A stretch of 64,000 nucleotides of DNA from NCBI GenBank assembly GCA_002633005.1, contig NMRA01000364.1:382912-446911 (forward strand). Direction: 5' to 3'. The first letter of the stretch is position 1. Every line of letters starts with the position of its first letter. The DNA is from Phoronis australis (Eukaryota; Phoronida; Phoronidae). A program made the translations under genes and the position numbers. Shown here piece after piece: positions 51,301 through 62,720 of the stretch. The notes beneath the pieces were generated by a model that saw only the letters and a list, made by a program, of their open reading frames with translations, ran no database searches and had not been told where the DNA came from.

Positions 51301-54300
51301 GGACAGGTAAAGTACAAACACAGAGCTCAAACTGAAGATGAATCATGAACAATTTGGCTCCTCAATGAGACAGGTGTACAGACACTGAACAAAAGGAAAA
51401 TGAGTCACTCTCACTGCATAAACTCATCCAGCTAGGCCTGTGGTAATAATGTTTGTTTAGAGGTTGTGACAAATCCCTCGCCTGACTACATTCAAAACAA
51501 TTGTTGCAAAGAGAGTTGATGAGATGGAATGGCTTCTTTTAATAGATTATTAACTCTTGATGACCTGTGATGAAAGTACACAGGCTGTGAGTTATTTACT
51601 TACCACAAAGTGAGTGTTTTTGAGATAGAGATCAACATCTTTTCGTATTTGGTCCTGGCGATCTGTGTTGGGTTTCTGAAAAAGATTCAACATTAAACAC
51701 CACACTAGCACCAAAAAGAACAAATCTACGAAAAAAATTAGGGGCACACATGCCAACACAAAAATCAAAATCATTCCACACAAAATTTTCAATTTCTAGA
51801 TTCTCAGTTCTGATAATTAATTTTCAAAACAGCAATTTCAATTTGATAAAAATCATTAAATAAAGAAACTATAACACTGTTTAACCCACAATATGGCAAA
51901 CTTGAGAACACGTTATTTGTCAAATATCTAAAAAAGAAAAGTTAAGTCTAGGAAATTTTAGCCCATCACACAAGCTTGGCGTGTACTGTATAGATTTAAA
52001 AAAATATTTTGTGAAATTTACATTATTGTAACAAAGTGATCAGCAATTGAAAACTGAGAAAAACGAATTTGGAAATTATTTTTGAAGTACAAAATTCTTA
52101 GTTTGCATGGACGCAAATTAATTGAAAAACATTCCAATCCAACCTGCATTACACAAAACTACACCCTTGAATCTCTCATGCAGTCACTGCAACATTCAAT
52201 TTCTAGTTGGACAAAGTTCAAAATAGTCACACGTCATGCATAGAGGTATACCTTGTTGACACCTAACTGAAAGAGCTCCTCAACCTGGCAGGTGAAAAAT
52301 AATGATTGACGGGATGAGTGGCAGGCGCATTTCACAGGAGAAAAAATGTGATTTCATAGTGACAAAATAAAAAAACGTCACCAGACAATGTTGTCCACAT
52401 CATAAACCTACAATCGCATACCGCGCCCACACTGTTGAGGGTTTGTATAAAGGACCTCAACCCATACATTGAAGTAATGCCAAATACCAATAAATGTGGG
52501 AGACAGTATTAACCAGGGACTAATCTCCTATGTATTCAAGTGATCAAAACTTGTCGTGGTAACGTCCCAACTCAGTGTTGCAGATTGTGACAGACACTGA
52601 CACAAGTGAGCTATATAGCTCCACTTTTTGTCATTCAAGCGTTTCAAAAATTGTTTTCCAGTTTAAAAAGCAACTGAAACGTGACTAGCCGAGTTCCCTG
52701 TAGGGTGACCCACAAACACAATATTAAACAAATTTCAAGGTCTTTTTTCTAGGAGTTTTCGAAGTACGTTCAACAAAATCAGGAAATTTGTATACTATTT
52801 TACCGTTGTTACTAAATAAAATTAGCAAATGAATTTTTGCACGTGAAAGGGAATGTAATACACACGTATATTTATTTTCTGAAGAATTAATATCGCTGAC
52901 TCAAATTATCTTCTCGAGACGCCAATTATATTTGATTGGTAAAATGCAAAATATTAAGAGGTCCTTATTTATTGCGATATTCAACAATTCAAAACATAAA
53001 TAATGCATGTACTCAAGAATTGAAAAAATAAACAGATAAGTAAACTAAATTATCTCACAATATGTTTTTTAAGATAACAATTCTAAAATTATTCATGTTC
53101 AAGCGATAAAGAGCTTCTAGTTTGTCCAGTTATTTAACAATTTGTAGTCAATGTTAAAATTCAGAGATAGGCAGCAGACAAACTAATTAATTCTGACATA
53201 CGTCACAAGATGTCACTCTATTTCTTTCACAAGACAACCGTTGTTTTCCTATCAAATTAATCTCTGACTAAATCAAGCAACAATAATGGTTCAGTGCACG
53301 GAATATGTCTTGAACTCTACAATTTAAACGGACAAATATCAAGATATAATTTTTTGCATCTCCACCTAGGCAACGGTCGACAACCTCCCGCCTGACTGGT
53401 TGGTAACTAAGGGAGTATGAATATTAGATAAGGCGACTCAATCAGTGAGAGGTTCACCTGATCCCGACTTAAGTATTTACATAGACATATTGATCGGGTT
53501 GATTTTGTGAGCACTAATACTTTCCCATGTTTGTCCATTTTTGTCTAGAGAGTCAAAGGTAGGCAATCAAAAATAACAGGACAGTTTTATGTTTGGACTT
53601 CAAGATCTCAACATAAATGTTAATACAACTGCTATCATTAACACTTATTGCTATCATGATAATTATATGAATGTTTTTTTTTCAGCAACATTTCTTCTGA
53701 AAGTACAGACGTCATGAAAATTTATTGATTACCTAACGAGAGGACCTCATCGATGAGTCTGTGTATTAGCTAAATATCTTCTAAACCCAGTAAAAGTGTA
53801 TTTTCTGACAGGATAAAACCTGCAGTAAACAGCAAAAAAGCAAGATATACTGACAATAAAACAGCAGTATCAAAACACGCGACCATGTTTCAGTTGATAT
53901 AAATGTTCAACATGAAATCTCACAGACATTGTTACAACTTTCCAAAAGATAATTTCTGTTTCGTTCTATGCAACTTTTTAGATTCTCAGTGAAAACTGTA
54001 AAACTCGTATTTTCATAGCCCCTCATGAATAAGTGGGTAACTAAAAATAATTCCTAACTCTGTGTTGAAAACCAGCACACAGAGCAGGTTTTAAGTGAAT
54101 CTAATAAGCCATTTAGGAAATATATTCCGAAGTTAACCAAATTTGGACATTTTTCTCAGGCCCAACAAAACCTTAAATTTAAAGTTAACCACAGTGAATG
54201 TAATGGACGACAAGAAAACCAGATTATAATACTCTCGTTGTTCTTAGCTTCTGTATGGTACGGTGGAGATTATTAATAAACAGTCAACATGCTAAGCAAG

Positions 54301-57300
54301 TCCCGATTTCATTTTACTCCCCATCAGCACATGGCAAACACATTTTTGAAAAGCTTTGATTAACTAGAGGATTATCATGCTTGCTTTTAAGATAAAAGAC
54401 TGTTGTTAACATGATAGCGTTTCTCTTGACTTAACCAATCTCCAGGATTTAAATTTTTTATCAGGCAGGTAATGGAAAGAAATGGACATGCCCAAGGCAT
54501 GCATAGTAACAGCACTTAAAAAAGACAAGCTGGATATGCGAATAACAAATAGAAGATTTAGTGATGGCCAATGATTTATGGAGAAATTTTGATAAGGGCA
54601 TGGCAAAATTTAAATATACTATAATCATCTCACAAACCTACTCTATTTAAACTGAGTAGATCTCAAAATTGAGCACTAACTTGAAAAAATAAAATTTAAA
54701 GAGATTTTGCGAGTAGTTGACAACACAGACGATTTGGTCTGTTGTAATGTCCAGAGACTTGTGAGACTAATCATTAACTTCACCCAGAACACTGTCAACA
54801 CATGCGTTTTAAGCACCAAGACAATATAAATGAGAATATTCTATTTCAAGTACGCATCGGCAAAGAAATTGTGTTTGAGAGTAACAAAAATAAGGGCGCA
54901 CACATGCGATTACAGAAAATTTCAAGCTTAAGATATCCACCCTATAACCATGTTCGTGAATTTTCGACGATATCCTGCTGAGTGCACAGTTCTGTTGTCC
55001 TCGGCTATTTATGCTCAACCACTGATTTTTGAATTTTTTATTAAATATAAAAAAGAACCCATACATTGTGTCCATTTGAAATGCGCCGAATTAAAGTTAT
55101 TCAGTGCCCCTCTGCTATAAAAAATCAGGGGCCATATTAATTTGAGTTGTCCCCAGGCATAACAATTCTTCCCCCAGTCTCCGGCCACAATGCTCCTCCC
55201 TCCCGATCAGTTCAATTTATAAGCTGTCCCTCAGGTGGTCACACTTCTGACCCTCCCCCACTCTGATCATAGCAACTAATGAGCCATCCTCCCACGAGAT
55301 ATCAGTTTTCATTTGTAAGCCCATCCCAGTAACAAGGTGGTGTGCTGAAGCTGTAAAGGTTCTTATCATAGCTAATAAGGTATAATCCGGCATTGCTCCC
55401 TGAACACCTTGAAAATGAACCCTTCTAGGTAAGTATACCTACCCCTTTCATATGAGTGATCTGTTGCCGAATAGCTGGGTTGCTGAAGTAATGCTTCACT
55501 GGCTTGTCGTGTAGTCCATCATACAGTAGTGTGGGTCGCTGAAACAAGAGAGAGAATTTTTGGATTGGTTAGAACTACAAGTTTGAATATTTTCAAGTAT
55601 TTGACATACAGCAACCAAAGAATGAAGAAAATTTTACTAAGTTTTAGCCAATGCTCAGCCCTTTAACAGAACTGGAGGTCCACCGGTGGGCTTTTCACCA
55701 CTTGGTGAAATGGATATAAACCTAAAGAATGGGAGGAAAATTCTTGTTCAGTGTGTTAGTACTAACCAAATCAAATTCCCCTGGCACATTTAGAGAATCG
55801 CAAACAGTCTTTCTGGTTGTATTTCGCCTCATTTTACCTGCCATCTCCTCTCCTTAGTTTTTTACCTAATAGCCTCATACAGTTACAGTAGCCAAGTGCC
55901 AGCCAAGAGCCCAGTGAAGGCTTTACTTCATGAGTTCACCGGTAGGTTGAAAAATGCAAATGGCGGAGTGAAAAGCAAAAAGTAAAAAATTGAATCTTAG
56001 AGTGAATAAGTTCTTTCGAAAGGCTTGATTTCTGTGCAGTTATATTTGTTGTATTATTTCTTAAGATAAATGTGTTCATGCGATCGCAATTTTGGTGAAT
56101 GCGTGTTAATGATTAACATGTGATTCGTGTGTGATGTGTATGACACTTGATTCTACACTTTCACTGTGGAGATATCCAACCCTGTTTAAGGGTTGGTTTA
56201 CCGACTAAGTTGTTGACAAGCCAAATCTGAGGTACACTCCCACTGCAAAACATCCCCAGGACAGTGATATCAAAAAGGGAAAATTTCATCGAAATGCGCC
56301 TGATTTCCTCAAACGTTACAGTGAAAACTTAAATTTGAAGAAAACACAAGGAAAAATAAGCTGCAAATTTAGCACAACATCCTCCAATTTCATTTCATCA
56401 AATTTTTTAGAAAACCACATTGTCCTCGTTATTATTAATTGGCAGCCCTTAACTGAGTATCTATAAATTATAAACAATGGCCACATATAAATCTCAAAGA
56501 ATTCTCATAATGAACTGACACAGAAATGTAAATTGTTAATAAATATAAATCAAGGCAATTCTTATCATTTAAAGTAATAATTACCTACTCCAAATAAATG
56601 CTACAATAAAATATTGACTGACTGACAATGACAGTGAAACTTTAACACATACTTGCATTTAGACAGAATAACAGGAAATTACATGTTAAGAGTGTCTCAG
56701 CGGAATCAAAACCAAATAGCACAAAATTTGAAGAGGGATTCATTAAAAATACCATTAAATAATCCATCGGATGACCTCTTAATTAATTACTTAGTGTGAA
56801 TTCATTGAATAAAGGCCAGTTCCTTAGGATCAATCATTGAACTTTGGGAATCATAATTCAATACATACGATTGGATAGATAAGTTATTTATTCTTGAACA
56901 AGCTAAACGCAGAGTTCATTTTACAGATCCAAAATAACCTTATTTGTATGTGATGAGTGAAACAAGTGATCTTTGAGACACGTCTAAGTAATCTTTCAGT
57001 GCAGGGTTCAATTTTGTTAATTTTTTTGTTCGTACCATGATGAACAGTAATTATGCTCAATTGTAATATATTTTTAACATAAACCACAAAACGCATTGCT
57101 TATAAGATGTTCAGTTAGCAGAAGATAAGCTTGTGCACCAAATAATTTTATACAATGTATTGGCAGTCTTGTGAGAATAATCAATAAATCGGTAACTTCA
57201 CAGATGATCACATCCATGCCAAGACTATAGTGACCAATAAATAATCAATGAATTGCCTGGTAACACCAGATTACATCTGCTCACTGTCTGCATCATTAGT

Positions 57301-60300
57301 TACGATTAACTCGCTTCATCTGCTCGAAGTTCGATCAATTCTAAGTTTGCTTCTTGGTGACTGCCCGGTAGTAAAGTTGTGTGAACAAACAAAATCACTT
57401 CCATGGTTTCCCCTAGGCAATAAATATCAATTTTTGGCTTCCCGTAGCAGCAATTCAATGAGGATATCAATTAAAATCGTATTATTCATGCGAAGTAAAA
57501 TGTTTCTCCATTCCCACAACTGTGTGAAATCAATCATAGCGTGAAGAAGATTCTAAATACGCAGGCCCCCAACAGCCAAAAAAATTGAAAGTTGAGTTGC
57601 AATTTAGAAAAATATAAGCTGTGTGAACTTTTACTTTTCAGATTCTCCTGAAAAAATCAATAAACTTCAGGAACTGAAGTTGTCATTAAACTTGTGTTGT
57701 CATGGATTTGATAAAGACAACGTTGTTTTGAATGCAAACATTGTAATACTACCAGCCTATGAGATAAGAAAGTGACTTTACAAATACACTTAAAAGAAGG
57801 CTAAAGTGAAAAACCCATACCATTTCATTGTATCTTGTATTGTCATCAACATCTCACAAAATAGCAAAATGTTAATTGCAGTGTTAAGCGTAGTTTTGAG
57901 TCAACTTACGAACAAGGACAAAAACAGTCTCAAGCATGTCTGGGGCAATGTTGTTACTGAAATATGATGCATTAAGCTAACACTTGCAGCCTCTAGTAGA
58001 CAATGTAGAGCAATAAACATGTGTTAGCCGCAGATAATACTGTTTTTGAATCACCAATTCCGTAACAGCCTTTGTGCGAATATCATCTCAATGAGTATAT
58101 TTCCACTGAGCATACAAGAAAAGCTATATACTAAATACACGCGTGTTGTTTGAGCATTATGCTCTCCAAAAGGCCTGACGCTTGGCTTTCCTGGGATTAC
58201 TTAAAATAATAATTGTAGAAATAACCATTAAACAATATGTACGTCCTGAACACACAATGGCCATTCAAATTTGAAAAACAAATAATGTGCTTAATACTAG
58301 CGGATAAAGTCATAACAAACTACTTAAGAAACTGTTAAATTACTTGAAGCTATATAATGCCAACTAGAACATATACATTTAAAAATGTTATACACTGCCA
58401 AAAACATTTTGCAAGGATTTAATGGCATTTATGAGATTTCCGTCTATAAAATCACATCTGAAAATCTGTTTACACTGCCAAAATAAGGGTGATGAAATAT
58501 TAAACAGATCCAATTTTAAATCACTAGTGTTGCTTACAAAAACCGACATTAATTTCATTAGGCATACACAATACAGAGAACAGTGTTCTCACACATTTAG
58601 ATAAACTTCCAATGAAAATATGACAAGCCATAACTTGATGTTACAGTGGGAAATCGTTTTTCAAGTGAAACAAGTTACACAACACTTGAGATTCTTCTGT
58701 GCTGTGTTGATTGTCCCACATTGTCAAGGTAATTCTGATCATTCACTTTTACCTTGTCTCAGTTTGAGTTCAACGAGAGCTAACATAGAATATCTTGTGC
58801 CATGTCAATTTGTACCATGTGAACACAGCATCACAGGAAAGAGCCCAACAGTTGTGAATTTCTTACCTTTTTCAATGGAGGATGATCGAGTTGGGGTGAA
58901 TATGGACCTGATAAGTCAAAGCCATCTTCTAATCTTTTGACTTGAAAATAATATTGCCTGCAAAGAAGTATTGTTTCAATGATTATGACATAATGTCTTA
59001 TTTCTTGCAGCTTGGCCTTGCATCCATGATACAAAGCGTAATTTCAACAAATAATAGTCATTGCCATCTACATAAAATACTACGTCACAATATTTTAGCA
59101 ACATGGTTTTTTAACTCTGTATATCCATGATCCTTTCGCAATTTCTCATGTGAACGCCAAAATGACAAACCAGGGGAACATTACACTTTTCAAAAAAGAA
59201 TGGTACGTCAAGTCATTTAAATGTAGGACACGTCCAGTTTAAGGCAAACTGCAATACATAACTGCTCGTTAAAGTAAAATTGAACATGATCATAGAATTG
59301 TGATTAGAAGATGCAAAAGATTTTCATTGGTGAGGTAAAGGAAACACAATGCAAATGCAATAGCTATAATCACAAATATGCCCAGAAAATGAATTTCCTC
59401 AGTATCCGACTAATTTGCTATATACAATGCAAAGCTATTATCAGAAGCTACACTATTATAGCAAGCAACAGAAACGAATCTGCCATTAAAAAGAAGATGA
59501 AAGACAAGAGTTGATTAATAGCATGTATTTGCATGTTATTAAGACTTCCATGGTGCTTAATACAGAAATCAATTTTAATGATTACGATGAAACTGTATCC
59601 ACTCAGTAGGTCTACATGTTATATTATTACTAAACACATATTGTATTGCCTCGTATCATAATTCTTATATATATATAGCCCTGAGGTTGCTTAAATTCTC
59701 AACACTGTCCGAGTAGCCTACTTATCAATGTAAGGCTTGTAACAATTTAAGCAATAAATTTGGAGAACACTTCATGCCAATCCAATTGGCTCACAGCAAA
59801 AACATTGTCTCTAGTTTAGTTATGGCTCTGTACTGTTGAAGCTCATTCATATTAGGTTGACAAATGTGGGTTTTTATGACACAGCCAGGTATAAATAATT
59901 AGTTAATTAAGCAAAGGCCATCTGTGCTGAGAACACGTCAGTCCTCTTACTCTTAAGCCTACTCTTAGACTTAGGCAAGAATGGTGAACCCGACAGTATT
60001 TAGTTTACTTGATAGCAGTACAGGTCGGTTTCACGAAGGAAAGAAGACTTATAACAACTTCACACAAAATGTAAACAATTAGCAACGAAATCAAATTTTC
60101 TGGGATCGGCTGTCATCTGTGGCTGAAAGGCTGAGCGGGACAGTAAACGCGTTGAGAAACTCATCCGTGGAATGCTACGAGTGAACGACCGAACTTCGTG
60201 GCATGAAATCCAGTCAACGACACGAATCAAAACCCATCTAGTTATGGTCAGAGTAAATACTTACAACTTCTTTGAGACTGATTTGATAATGTCCTGGGAC

Positions 60301-60305
60301 GACAT
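30620..60305 (-). CDS. PLAT and ankyrin-repeat protein with PP1-docking motifs, 24 exons, 1323 aa
   Basis: Exons, 5' to 3': 60305-60265, 58933-58867, 55538-55443, 52284-52252, 51675-51604, 50395-50372, 48510-48407, 47148-47040, 46883-46803, 46174-46013, 44234-44086, 43163-42457, 41331-41228, 40676-40415, 39544-39392, 39009-38207, 37741-37715, 36971-36787, 35917-35802, 35323-35197, 34770-34573, 34222-34129, 33349-33197, 30724-30620. All phases fit and the sum is 3972 nt. The 5' exons are the least certain, especially exon 2 (weak acceptor) and exon 6 (24 nt). Domains: an N-terminal YDGLxDKxxxxYFxNxxIR segment (about 40-62) vaguely like ERICH3; a Ser/Pro-rich region (about 313-548); PLAT (about 595-705); an acidic Ser-rich region (722-989); SILK-type GILR (939-942); RVxF-type KKVHF (990-994); ankyrin repeats (about 1036-1187); and a charged C-terminus ending DAIRAEYGDDL. 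I infer a cytoplasmic PP1-targeting scaffold. I cannot name the gene. Confidence 0.85.
31133..31210 (-). repeat. tRNA-derived sequence (SINE head or tRNA pseudogene)
   Basis: On the minus strand the piece has an A-box-like TGGCCTGGTTG, a B box GGTTCAAGTCC in a perfect 5-bp T-stem (GTGGG/CCCAC), and acceptor-like arms TGGCCTG/CAGGTCA extended by GCAGTG/CACTGC. The D and anticodon arms do not fold properly and the body is only 64 nt, so it is not a working tRNA. It lies in the last intron of the large gene. Confidence 0.6.
33420..33720 (+). repeat. Dispersed repeat family D, copy 3
   Basis: It matches the 21.7-kb copy in order: GATTCATTTGAAACT, CACTGTTTTCTAAAA, TATGAGGGACTATTAAAAATA, AAAGTTGCATGAAAC, GAGATTTTATTTTGAACATT and GAAATTTGGTCATGTAA. 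It is in an intron of the large gene. Confidence 0.6.
36174..36515. mobile_element. TIR element family E, copy 1 (about 340 bp, in an intron)
   Basis: The left end GGTCTGTTTCATGAAA...GACTTAAGTC is inverted at the right end, where it reads CTTAAGTCACTTTCATGAAACATACC. The interior matches the copy at 46.55-46.75 kb (TAAATCTTACTTG-GCAAA, CTATGATGCACTCA-AATTA-TTGGCT). It is non-coding. Confidence 0.7.
36627..36655. repeat. (AAAAT)n simple repeat
   Basis: About five AAAAT units lie in an intron of the large gene. Confidence 0.85.
37715..37741 (-). other. Large gene, exon 17: 27-nt microexon encoding KKVHFEDEE
   Basis: The exon is flanked by an AAATTTCAG acceptor and a GTAGTG donor and is phase 0 on both sides. 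It consists almost only of an RVxF-type protein phosphatase 1 docking motif (KKVHF). A SILK-type GILR lies about 50 residues before it. In known PP1 regulators the SILK motif precedes RVxF. Skipping this exon would keep the frame and remove the dock. Confidence 0.7.
38207..39009 (-). other. Large gene, exon 16: acidic Ser-rich low-complexity region
   Basis: About 268 residues are dominated by Ser, Asp, Glu and Lys (for example SDSETEGE and ATSDSENERGKSDSEQ). There are many SD/SE casein-kinase-2-like sites and one ordered-looking KKKGILRA segment (936-943). It is probably disordered. Confidence 0.88.
39392..40676 (-). other. Large gene, exons 14-15: single PLAT/LH2 domain
   Basis: Exon 14 (40676-40415) encodes YKVIVRTGTRIGASTKADIF, LILYGERG and the KFQKGQKDTF segment. 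Exon 15 (39544-39392) continues with SGWFLGSVTVRDP and YEFPCDKWLSAREGEG. Together they form one complete PLAT beta-sandwich of the LOXHD1/polycystin type, which in relatives mediates membrane or protein contact. The intron falls between the two halves in phase 1. Confidence 0.92.
42457..43163 (-). other. Large gene, exon 12: Ser/Pro/Gly low complexity with a GTPxMxG tandem repeat
   Basis: This 707-nt exon encodes repeated PRS motifs (TPRSLAQ, SPRSVSQ, TPRSAAH). It also has a four-fold octapeptide repeat, GAGTPGMN-like, from 24-bp DNA units at about 42712-42800. It ends at a GC donor (CAG|GCAAGT) and joins exon 13 in phase 1. Confidence 0.85.
43600..44010 (-). repeat. Dispersed repeat family D, copy 4
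   Basis: In reverse complement it shows the same ordered blocks as the other copies: GGCTTCTCAGAAATAACCGA, GATTCATATGAAACT, TATGCAATGTTTTCCAAAA, TGAGGGACCT, ATTTCATCTTGAACATTT and AAATTTGGTCAT. It is in an intron of the large gene. Confidence 0.6.
44740..44895. repeat. 39-bp minisatellite, 4 copies
   Basis: There are four units of 39 bp, each based on GTTGGTCATAATGTGTTGAA followed by AGGAATATGGCTGTCAAT. Because 39 is a multiple of three, frames stay open on both strands through the array. I treat those frames as artefacts. Confidence 0.9.
46540..46755. mobile_element. TIR element family E, copy 2 (degenerate)
   Basis: It aligns with the right two thirds of the element at 36174-36515 (TAAATCTTACTTGAGCAAA, CTGTGATGCGCTCACAATTA and the CTCAAGTCACCTT end). 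It lies in another intron of the same gene. Confidence 0.6.
53880..54190 (-). repeat. Dispersed repeat family D, copy 5
   Basis: The reverse complement carries CCAAATTTGGTTAACTTCGG, GGCTTATTAGATTCACTT, CATGAGGGGCTAT and GATTTCATGTTGAACATTTA. It is in an intron of the large gene. Confidence 0.6.
55900..58860. other. Long intron sequence of the large gene, nothing recognised
   Basis: The stretch is AT-rich with only short unsupported frames. I found no further exon, and none is needed because the flanking phases already match. Confidence 0.5.
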
Positions 60306-61113
60306 GTTTACTGCACCGTTCTAAATCTACAATGACTCTAGTCTTTAGAATCACATTTCAGCGATCAATGGTTTATGGTTGTGAAGAACCTATTCACAAA
60401 TTTGCCATAAACACGTTTATACGCCGGGCACCTGTTTATGAAATAGTTCTACAGCTAACAGTAAACTAGACTTAATTAAATCCTCTGTTCCACTTAAAAA
60501 TTGTAGTTATCTTTTATGTAGAAAACAATATATTTTTTAGAATTTCTAAAAAAAATCTTAACATATCTTTGTCAACGTTTGCGTAGTAATTATAGAAAAG
60601 AAAAGAGCTCTGTTACTATGGATGACCTACCGCAAGGTAACCTATTTATTGATTTAAGGGGAAGGTCATGAAATTGAGGTCAGATCATACATAGACCCGG
60701 CCCCAAAGACTTTACTGTTAGTTCATCGCCGCGGCCTCAATGCTCGGGTGTACGCTCCGCATTGCCACATCAAGTTTGTGGCGACTAATTTGACAAAACA
60801 TTCATCTGAATTTTTGTTTCACCACCATAAACTACCAGCTTGACAAGCAAGACTATTTGTCAAACTGTGCTCAATTTTCTTCTAAATTAAATGAAATTGA
60901 AATATTACTATCGATATTTTTGTAAAGTGTATTTCTAATCTTTTGTTTTAGACCACCCATATCGTTATCATGAAATTGTTTTCAAATTGTTCCTTAGTCA
61001 ACTGGATAAATTCGGACCTTGGAAAGAACTGACAGTTCGTTATTGCTGATCAGGGTCATTATTGGGTAATATGCCGGACTGTCAGGTCGTGTCCGGCATT
61101 TTCCGCGCCAAGC
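60306..61113. promoter_or_regulatory. Divergent intergenic region between the large gene and a candidate plus-strand gene
   Basis: About 0.8 kb separates the minus-strand ATG at 60305 from the plus-strand ATG at 61114. CpG content rises in the right half (for example around 60725-60785), as expected of a promoter. I cannot place initiation sites. Confidence 0.4.
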
Positions 61114-61236
61114 ATGGTCGATTTAAAGTACCATGGGTCCTCTCCTGCCCAGAACAAAAATTCTCCTTCTGTTCTACTTCAGTCGCCCATTCAGCCTCCT
61201 ACCAAGTCTCCGGGTCCTAGCTCAGCCCCACCCGTG
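61114..61236 (+). CDS. Candidate first coding exon of an unrecognised gene
   Basis: An ATG in good Kozak context (A at -3, G at +4) opens a 41-codon frame. It ends at a consensus donor (CCCGTG|GTAAGC) in phase 0. The peptide starts MVDLKYHGSSPAQNKNSP and ends in a Pro/Ser-rich stretch (QPPTKSPGPSSAPPV). This composition is typical of a disordered N-terminus. I do not recognise the family and cannot find exon 2 with confidence. It is divergent from the large gene. Confidence 0.45.
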
Positions 61237-62480
61237 GTAAGCGCTCTTACGGCGCGGTGTCGGGCCCTGTACTGAAGTAGAGAGGGTGACAGTGACACTA
61301 TGGTCTATTCACGAGAGGGACCCCTTTCCCATGCGGGAGTTGTTGGCCATATAGCAGACGAATGGGAAATCAGGTACTAGAGACATGTACAGCGAATCCT
61401 TTCTCGCCGGAAGGTTCCCAACTAAGGGCCACTGATGATTGGTCCATGCATCGATGTAGGCCTATGTTCCGTAAAGCTTCTCAGAAGTTTCTTGTATCTG
61501 TGACGGAAACAAAGGCAAGTTCTGATGGTAACAATTCTGTTTGCTACTTAGCCTGATGATTTACATTTAAATTGAAAACACGTGCTACCGGATAATCCGA
61601 AATGTTTTACTCCCAGAAATGAACAACTCATTTTACCTTGAAAAGCGGCATTTTCAATTTTCGCCATAAAATCTACCGCTCAGAGAGACGCAGTTTGCTT
61701 TTAGCTTCACAATGACACCAAAATCATAGAAATCCGCCAATTCACCAAAAAGAAATTTGATGTTTTGTCGGCATAAAATGTAGAACAAATTACGTCCTCA
61801 ATCCATCTATGCCGCGGGGTAAATTGACTTCATAACTGTTGGAAAGATGGCGCCACGGTTGTAAACTTCGCACGTGCAAGCCAACTCAGGCATTTCTGAC
61901 CGATGCGGACTCGGAACAGTCGCGAGATGTGACCGTGCTGAAAAAGAGGGTTGTTTTGAATTTTACGAAGGCAGGAAAAAATCAACAGTTTTGGAACATT
62001 TTCTGGTCGTACTCAAGGGTGTTTTTATGAATTATAAACTACGAAATAAGCAACAAAGACGTTGGACTGGTTTTGGTTCGAATGGAGTTGACAAACGTCT
62101 GATCAAAGCAGAAATTCATGTTCCACATAGCTTCATAAAACTGTTGGAATTCAACAGCCTGTTTCTACATGACTGTCATGAGTGCATTTGCCAGGTGGGA
62201 GATTAGTGCCGCATGGGGGGACAATCGACCCCACACGGATTCGAACAAAACTTACTGAAAATTCGGGCAAACAAAGAAATATTTGGTAAGCGCGGAATTC
62301 ATTAGAAGAACACGGGAAAGACGACAAAAATACACAGAAAACAAGAAGATGGGAGGATTGTCGGGGGGAAGGGGAGGATTCAAGTTGGCTTTGGCCGCAG
62401 GAGGTGGTCACGGGTGATGTGCGGCGGAATTTGGTGGAGACTGGCCCGGTACTAGTTGTGGCGGCGATCGAGGAGTGAAT
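61237..62480. other. Intron or intergenic stretch with a YY1-like site
   Basis: AAAGATGGCG (61843-61852) is a strong YY1-type element of the kind found near transcription starts. Two overlapping open frames (61839-62030 and 61874-62206, plus) follow it but have no recognised similarity. Confidence 0.3.
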
Positions 62481-62483
62481 GTC

Positions 62484-62720
62484 ATGGCGACTATGAGCGG
62501 GGGGAGGGCTTCACCACAGGACAAATTGTTATTATATGCTCAATCCCCGAAATCCAGAAATTATGTCCAGATAGGCATGGGATTGGGGACGTATAAGAAA
62601 CGCGGAAGAAGCTTGATCGAGGAGCCGGCCTGGCACCCCAACTATAGTTTGCAGCAATGTGCAAATGAATTTCGCCACTTTACTTTACACCAAAGGCGCG
62701 TATGGGGAATCAAACTTTAA
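62484..62720 (+). CDS. Open segment, possible first exon of a second unrecognised gene
   Basis: The frame MATMSGGRASPQDKLLLYAQ continues for 78 codons to a stop after RVWGIKL. It is preceded within 70 bp by an in-frame TGA, so the ATG at 62484 would be the start. The early part looks protein-like and the later part does not, so splicing somewhere after about codon 35 is possible, but no strong donor is visible. Confidence 0.25.
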   Translation: MATMSGGRASPQDKLLLYAQSPKSRNYVQIGMGLGTYKKRGRSLIEEPAWHPNYSLQQCANEFRHFTLHQRRVWGIKL

